Assembly: GCA_035319765.1 (NCBI GenBank)
Contig: DATHCB010000146.1
Coordinates: 1 to 25,352, forward strand
Direction of reading: 5' to 3'
Origin: DATHCB01 sp035319765
GTDB taxonomy: Archaea; Thermoproteota; Bathyarchaeia; Bathyarchaeales; SOJC01
DNA: 25,352 nucleotides
The notes below the pieces were generated by a model. That model was not told the origin of the DNA, did not search any database, and saw only the letters and a list, made by a program, of their open reading frames with translations. Both the position numbers and the translations under genes were made by a program. The first letter of the stretch is position 1. Each line of letters opens with the position of its first letter. This document shows positions 21,859 to 25,352 of the stretch, piece after piece.

Positions 21859-23997
21859 TTGTCGTCTCCTGAGCGTGATCGTGGCCCCTTTGCTTGTCCT
21901 ATCTCTTCTGGATACGTGGACCTTGACAAGCTTTTGTATGGCGGGCTAACTCCAAACTGTGCCGTAGTGCTCACGTCGCCTTCGTGTAGCGAGAGGGATC
22001 TGCTGGTCAAGAGCTTTCTTGAAACTGGAGCGAAGAAGGGTAAGGCCTCGTTTTACGTTACCATAAATCCGGGTTCGGCAAAGGCTCTGGGGGACGAGTA
22101 TCCGTTAAGCTTCTGGCTCTTCGTCTGTAATCCCCAGGCGGACGCGATCGTCAAGGACGCGCCCAATATAGTCAAGTTGAAGGGAGTCGAAAATCTTACA
22201 GACATGAGCATAGCCCTGACTTCGACGATCCGCAAGCTCGATCCATCATTGAGGGGCGCGAGAAGAATCTGCCTAGGCCTCGTTTCGGACGTTCTTTTGC
22301 AGCATCACGCGGTTCAGACCAGACGGTGGCTGGCGGGGCTCATTCCACAATTACAGTCCCAGGGGTTCACCGTTCTTGCCTTAATGGATCCAGAAATGCA
22401 TCCTTCACGAGAAGCCCGTGCTATTTTGGACCTTTTCGAGGGGGAGATAAGCATTTTCGAGAAGGAAGGCGAGAAGGGGGGCGGGAAATACTTGAAGATC
22501 ATCAAGATGAGCAACCAGAGGTACCTAGAAGACGAGGTGCCTCTGAGAAGAGAGGAACCAGAAGTAAAGCCGCAAGCGACGATTGGACAGGCGGTTCTCG
22601 ATACTCATCGGATCGCAGTGTTACCATTCGTCAACATGAGCCCAGACCCTAACGATGAGTACTTCGCGGACGGCATGACGGAGGAAATCATCTCGACCAT
22701 AGCGGGAATCAGTGGCCTAAGCGTAATCTCAAGAACCTCAGTGATGGGATACAAAGGGACGACCAAAAAGGTCGAGGAGATTGGAAGAGAACTCAAGGCA
22801 GGATCAGTCCTTGAAGGTAGCTTCCGGAAAGCGGGAAATAAGATACGCGTCGCCACCCAGCTAATCGATGTAGCGGCGGACAGGCACCTCTGGACGCAGA
22901 ACTATGACAGAACGCTGGACGACATATTCGCAGTCCAGAGCGACGTTGCCAAGCAGGTTGCGGAGGCTCTGCGAGTCAGAATCCTATCGTCAGAGAAAGA
23001 ACGCGTGGAAAGAAAGCCTACTGAGAGCACGGTCGCCTACACACTTTACCTGAAGGGAAGAAGCCTCTGGAACAAGCGTGACTTGAGGGAACTCAAGAAG
23101 GCGATGGAGTACTTCGAGCTGGCCGTGCATGAGGATCCCAGCTTCGCCCTCGGCTACGTAGGACAGGCGGACTGCGCGGTCCTGCTCGGAACCAAGTTGA
23201 ACATCGACCCGGAGGAGAACCTGGCGAAAGCCAAGGTGATGGCGGAGAAAGCTCTGCAGCTCGAGCCGACGCTGGCCGAGGCGCATGCTACCTTGGGATT
23301 AGTCTACGAAGGAGAGTTCGACCTTCGCAGGGCCGAGGAGGAGTACAGGAAAGCGATTGAGCTGAAGCCGAGCTACGCGACGGCCCACCAGTGGTACTCC
23401 ATGGTCTTGCGCTCAGAGCTGAAATGGAACGAAGCCCTAAGGGAGATAGAGAAGGCCGTTGAGCTCGACCCTCTCTCGCCATTAATGATCTTCAGCCTTG
23501 GAGTGGACTACTGGGCAAGGAGGGATTTCAGCAAGGCTGCAGAGAAATTCAGGGTTGGAGTCGAACTGGGGTATGAGTACGGTCATATTAACCTATTCTG
23601 GGCATACGGGATGATGAAGATGTACGACCAAATGGAGAAAGAAGCGGAGGCTTATGCAAGACTTGTCCAGGACATCGCGCCCCGCATCAGGACCTCCATC
23701 GAAGTGCTCATGGCGTACTTCAAGGGCGATAAGGAGACCGTCAGGAGGCTCCTCCCCGAGCTTGAGGCCTATCCCAAGGAGACCCTTGCGCGGGCTTACG
23801 ATATCGCGGAGGCCCATTTCTTCTTGGGCGACATCGACGAAGGTTTCGAGTGGCTCGAACGAGCATACTCCAAAAGAGAGAGTGTCCTCTTGGACATCAA
23901 GTGGGATTGGGAACTGGACGGGGTCCGCACAGACCCGAGATACCTCGACCTGCTGAAGAGGCTGGGCCTTGACCAGATTGCGCAACCGACAAGTTAG
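21859..23997 (+). CDS. KaiC-like (degenerate P-loop) / TolB N-terminal / TPR fusion, 712 aa
   Basis: Three parts. About 10-220: RecA/KaiC-like domain (SSGYVDLDKLLYGGL opening, core strands VVLTSPSCSERDLLVKSF, FYVTINPG, ICLGLVSDVLL, VLALMDPE). The Walker A place reads TSPSCSERDL, with no GK[ST], so ATP binding is doubtful. About 251-373: the TolB-N/adenylate-cyclase-associated domain (IAVLPFVNMSPDPNDEYFAD, VISRTSVMGYKG, SVLEGSFRKAGNKIRVATQL, DRHLWTQNYDRTLDDIFA). About 395-600: TPR units (KAMEYFELAVHEDPSFALGY; LAEAHATLGLVYEG; RAEEEYRKAIELKPSYATAH; ALREIEKAVELDPLSPL), then a helical end. TTG 21859 is chosen because GGAGAGG stands five bases before it; GTG 21853 overlaps that site. The gene looks GC-richer than its neighbours. 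Likely a scaffold or sensor. Confidence 0.85.
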   Translation: MSSPERDRGPFACPISSGYVDLDKLLYGGLTPNCAVVLTSPSCSERDLLVKSFLETGAKKGKASFYVTINPGSAKALGDEYPLSFWLFVCNPQADAIVKDAPNIVKLKGVENLTDMSIALTSTIRKLDPSLRGARRICLGLVSDVLLQHHAVQTRRWLAGLIPQLQSQGFTVLALMDPEMHPSREARAILDLFEGEISIFEKEGEKGGGKYLKIIKMSNQRYLEDEVPLRREEPEVKPQATIGQAVLDTHRIAVLPFVNMSPDPNDEYFADGMTEEIISTIAGISGLSVISRTSVMGYKGTTKKVEEIGRELKAGSVLEGSFRKAGNKIRVATQLIDVAADRHLWTQNYDRTLDDIFAVQSDVAKQVAEALRVRILSSEKERVERKPTESTVAYTLYLKGRSLWNKRDLRELKKAMEYFELAVHEDPSFALGYVGQADCAVLLGTKLNIDPEENLAKAKVMAEKALQLEPTLAEAHATLGLVYEGEFDLRRAEEEYRKAIELKPSYATAHQWYSMVLRSELKWNEALREIEKAVELDPLSPLMIFSLGVDYWARRDFSKAAEKFRVGVELGYEYGHINLFWAYGMMKMYDQMEKEAEAYARLVQDIAPRIRTSIEVLMAYFKGDKETVRRLLPELEAYPKETLARAYDIAEAHFFLGDIDEGFEWLERAYSKRESVLLDIKWDWELDGVRTDPRYLDLLKRLGLDQIAQPTS

Positions 23998-24168
23998 GGC
24001 GCTTGCCATACGCTGATTTAGGTGCGCGCGTCTTTAACCGCCATTGGGCAGTTTGCTTGTGTTGTCTAGCGAGATCAAGGCCGTTCGGTACGAGAGGAGC
24101 TGTCTTCACGGAATGGGAGTTCAAGGGTGCGAGGTCGTTGGAGATGAAGAAGGCTTTCTAGGAGTCGC

Positions 24169-24176
24169 CTTTAATA
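24169..24176 (+). promoter_or_regulatory. TATA box of the VOC gene
   Basis: CTTTAATA lies about 25 bases before the ATG at 24201 and no ribosome site is visible between them, so the transcript is probably leaderless. Confidence 0.5.
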
Positions 24177-24200
24177 GGCAAAGACGGAGATATCCTATCC

Positions 24201-24599
24201 ATGCCTCCGAGAATGATTTACACTGGAATCCGGGTCAAGAGCATGGAGCAATCAATAGCGTTCTACACCGAAATCTTGGGAATGAAACTTGTGGAGAGAG
24301 AAAAGACTCCTCCCACCGAAGGGGAAGTGGCCACGCTTAGAAGTCCCGACTCGGAACAACTGCTAGAACTCAACTGGTACAAGGAAGGTAGCAGGTTCGG
24401 AACCCCATACGTGAACGGCTCTGAGGTGGACCATCTTGCTTTTGGCGTGGAGGATCTCACCCAGTGGATAAGCTCACTTGAGAAGAAGGGGGTCAAAATC
24501 TTGGTTCGCCCCCGCGAAATCGGAGCCGATGTCGGCTGGAACGAGGCCTTCATCGAAGACCCAAACGGAATATGGATTGAGTTTCTCCAGCGGAAGTGA
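24201..24599 (+). CDS. VOC-family (glyoxalase I-like) protein, 132 aa
   Basis: Two beta-alpha-beta-beta-beta modules of the vicinal oxygen chelate fold: IYTGIRVKSMEQSIAFYTEI with LGMKLVEREK, then VDHLAFGVEDLTQWISSLEK and FIEDPNGIWIEFLQ. By alignment with E. coli glyoxalase I, three metal ligands are kept (Glu56 in LLELNW, His78 in VDHLAF, Glu127 in WIEFLQ), but the first (His5 there) is Tyr7 here. Known VOC enzymes include glyoxalase I, dioxygenases and epimerases. With one ligand changed, plain lactoylglutathione lyase activity is doubtful. Single gene with its own promoter. Confidence 0.88.
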   Translation: MPPRMIYTGIRVKSMEQSIAFYTEILGMKLVEREKTPPTEGEVATLRSPDSEQLLELNWYKEGSRFGTPYVNGSEVDHLAFGVEDLTQWISSLEKKGVKILVRPREIGADVGWNEAFIEDPNGIWIEFLQRK

Positions 24600-24682
24600 C
24601 TATATAGCAATTTAGGAACAGCCATGCGCGTTATACATAAGAAAAGAAAGAATCTGCGGCTGTGCGAGATGATTTGTAAGCT

Positions 24683-25243
24683 CTACTTGGGAGCCTGGAT
24701 CTTTCCTTTGAACACTTCTTCTCGCCATTTACTTTCCCAACTTGCCCACCCTGTCTTCACAAGGCCTTCTCTTAAATGAGGGTTTTCTGCAACCCACTCG
24801 AGAGAGCTCCAAAAACGTTTCTTAGCCTGAAGAATCTCCTTGGGCACACCCTTCTCAACGCACCATCGCTCGTAAGCCTCTTCAGTCATCTGCCCGAGTG
24901 CGCCAGTAGACTGGACTTTCTCAACTGTGAACCCCATGTTCTGCAAATGAATAGTTAAACTTGACAAAACATACTCTGAACAGACCTTAAAGCAAGTCTG
25001 ATCATCAGCCTTCATGACGTCGACGATTTCATCCGCGATATTGACGGCATCAAGCAGATATTTCTTGTTCTTAAAGTTTGGCGGCTGAAAGGACAGAGTA
25101 GGGATTCGCCGCTCCATCACCATCGGGTCAGGCGGCTTAAGTGCGCATATAACTATGCCTAGTAAAAGGTCGCTCCAGCCTGAAGCGTCAATCAAAATAG
25201 TCTTTCCAGGGATGAAACAGTTTAACGTCAAGCGCCAAGTCAC
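24683..25243 (-). CDS. Conserved-looking protein of unknown function, 186 aa
   Basis: Not assigned. The strand TILIDASGWSDLLLG, with an early Asp, opens an alpha/beta domain, followed by CALKPPDPMVMERRIP, SFQPPNFKNKKYLLDAVNIA, FKVCSEYVLSSLTIHL and VEKVQSTGALGQMTEEAYER, then a C-terminal Trp-rich helical part (FWSSLEWVAENPHLREGL). The order of strands and the early Asp could fit an RNase H-like fold, but no full catalytic set is seen. The GTG at 25243 is one possible start. A TTG at 25195, just before LIDASGW and with GGAAAG upstream, would give a 170-residue form. The frame stays open upstream to the window edge, so the true start may be outside. Confidence 0.6.
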   Translation of the reverse strand: MTWRLTLNCFIPGKTILIDASGWSDLLLGIVICALKPPDPMVMERRIPTLSFQPPNFKNKKYLLDAVNIADEIVDVMKADDQTCFKVCSEYVLSSLTIHLQNMGFTVEKVQSTGALGQMTEEAYERWCVEKGVPKEILQAKKRFWSSLEWVAENPHLREGLVKTGWASWESKWREEVFKGKIQAPK

Positions 25244-25352
25244 CCAACTATCATCGCACTTGCAGATAAACTGTAAGTAACAAGTTAAATGTTCTTGTAA
25301 TCTGATCAGCCTGTCTTTTTTTAAGATTAGCGCGGATAAGACATCAGCTCGC

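Noticed and set aside
1043..24030. Reading the dispersed palindrome as a CRISPR array
   Set aside because: Copies are hundreds to thousands of bases apart, have no spacers of regular size, and no cas genes are present.
24082..24100. TACGAGAGGA, identical to the sarcin-ricin loop core of 23S rRNA
   Set aside because: Only about ten bases match. The flanks show no rRNA sequence, so it is taken as chance.

Overview
The window looks like a chromosomal stretch from an uncultured archaeon, most like Bathyarchaeia or another Thermoproteota relative. This is a judgement from gene style and was not tested by a search. Supporting features are an Orc1/Cdc6 lid-domain remnant, an HTH_10 (bacterio-opsin activator type) remnant, a KaiC-like ATPase fold, a NosD-type beta-helix surface protein with a PEF-like C-terminal anchor, TATA-type promoters, and frequent TTG and GTG starts with ATGA/GTGA/TTGA overlaps. 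No rRNA, tRNA, CRISPR array or transposase gene was found.

Layout. 1-1295: a partial lipocalin (-), a small zinc-ribbon gene (+) and a truncated Orc1/Cdc6 lid domain (-). 1296-6039: a compact five-gene minus-strand operon, in transcription order an alpha-helical coiled-coil protein, a zinc-ribbon membrane protein, a secreted-type protein with a C-terminal cytosolic zinc ribbon, an unrecognised 405-aa protein with a possible SelO/kinase-like element, and a GNAT acetyltransferase. 6040-9452: a frameshifted flavodoxin (+), a GNAT enzyme (-), a ferritin-like protein (-) and long non-coding gaps. 9453-14538: a D-aminoacylase-type amidohydrolase, a DUF2721 membrane protein and a NosD-like surface protein, all (+). 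14886-17217: a three-gene ABC transporter operon (-). 17370-18464: a 4-oxalocrotonate tautomerase homologue and a methyltransferase (+). 18486-21085: an HTH_10 remnant, a quinone-oxidoreductase-like gene with an in-frame TGA and its ArsR-like membrane regulator, and a persulfide-dioxygenase-like metallohydrolase (-). 21252-24599: DUF3303, a small two-helix membrane protein, a KaiC-like/TolB-N/TPR fusion and a VOC protein (+). 24683-25243: a conserved-looking unknown protein (-).

Two things stand out. First, a GC-alternating palindrome (best form TAGCGCGCGCTA) sits in nearly every gap between transcription units. I count about 20 non-coding GCGCGC sites in roughly 5.3 kb, against 3 in roughly 20 kb of coding sequence. 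Several gene remnants begin at or beside a copy. Second, the 1296-6039 operon links two proteins carrying closely similar zinc ribbons, both expected on the cytosolic side of the membrane, with two predicted or possible protein-modifying enzymes. It matches no system I recognise. The rest is mostly household or accessory metabolism, with several lightly broken genes (flavodoxin, oxidoreductase, Orc1/Cdc6, HTH_10) that could reflect gene decay or assembly errors.
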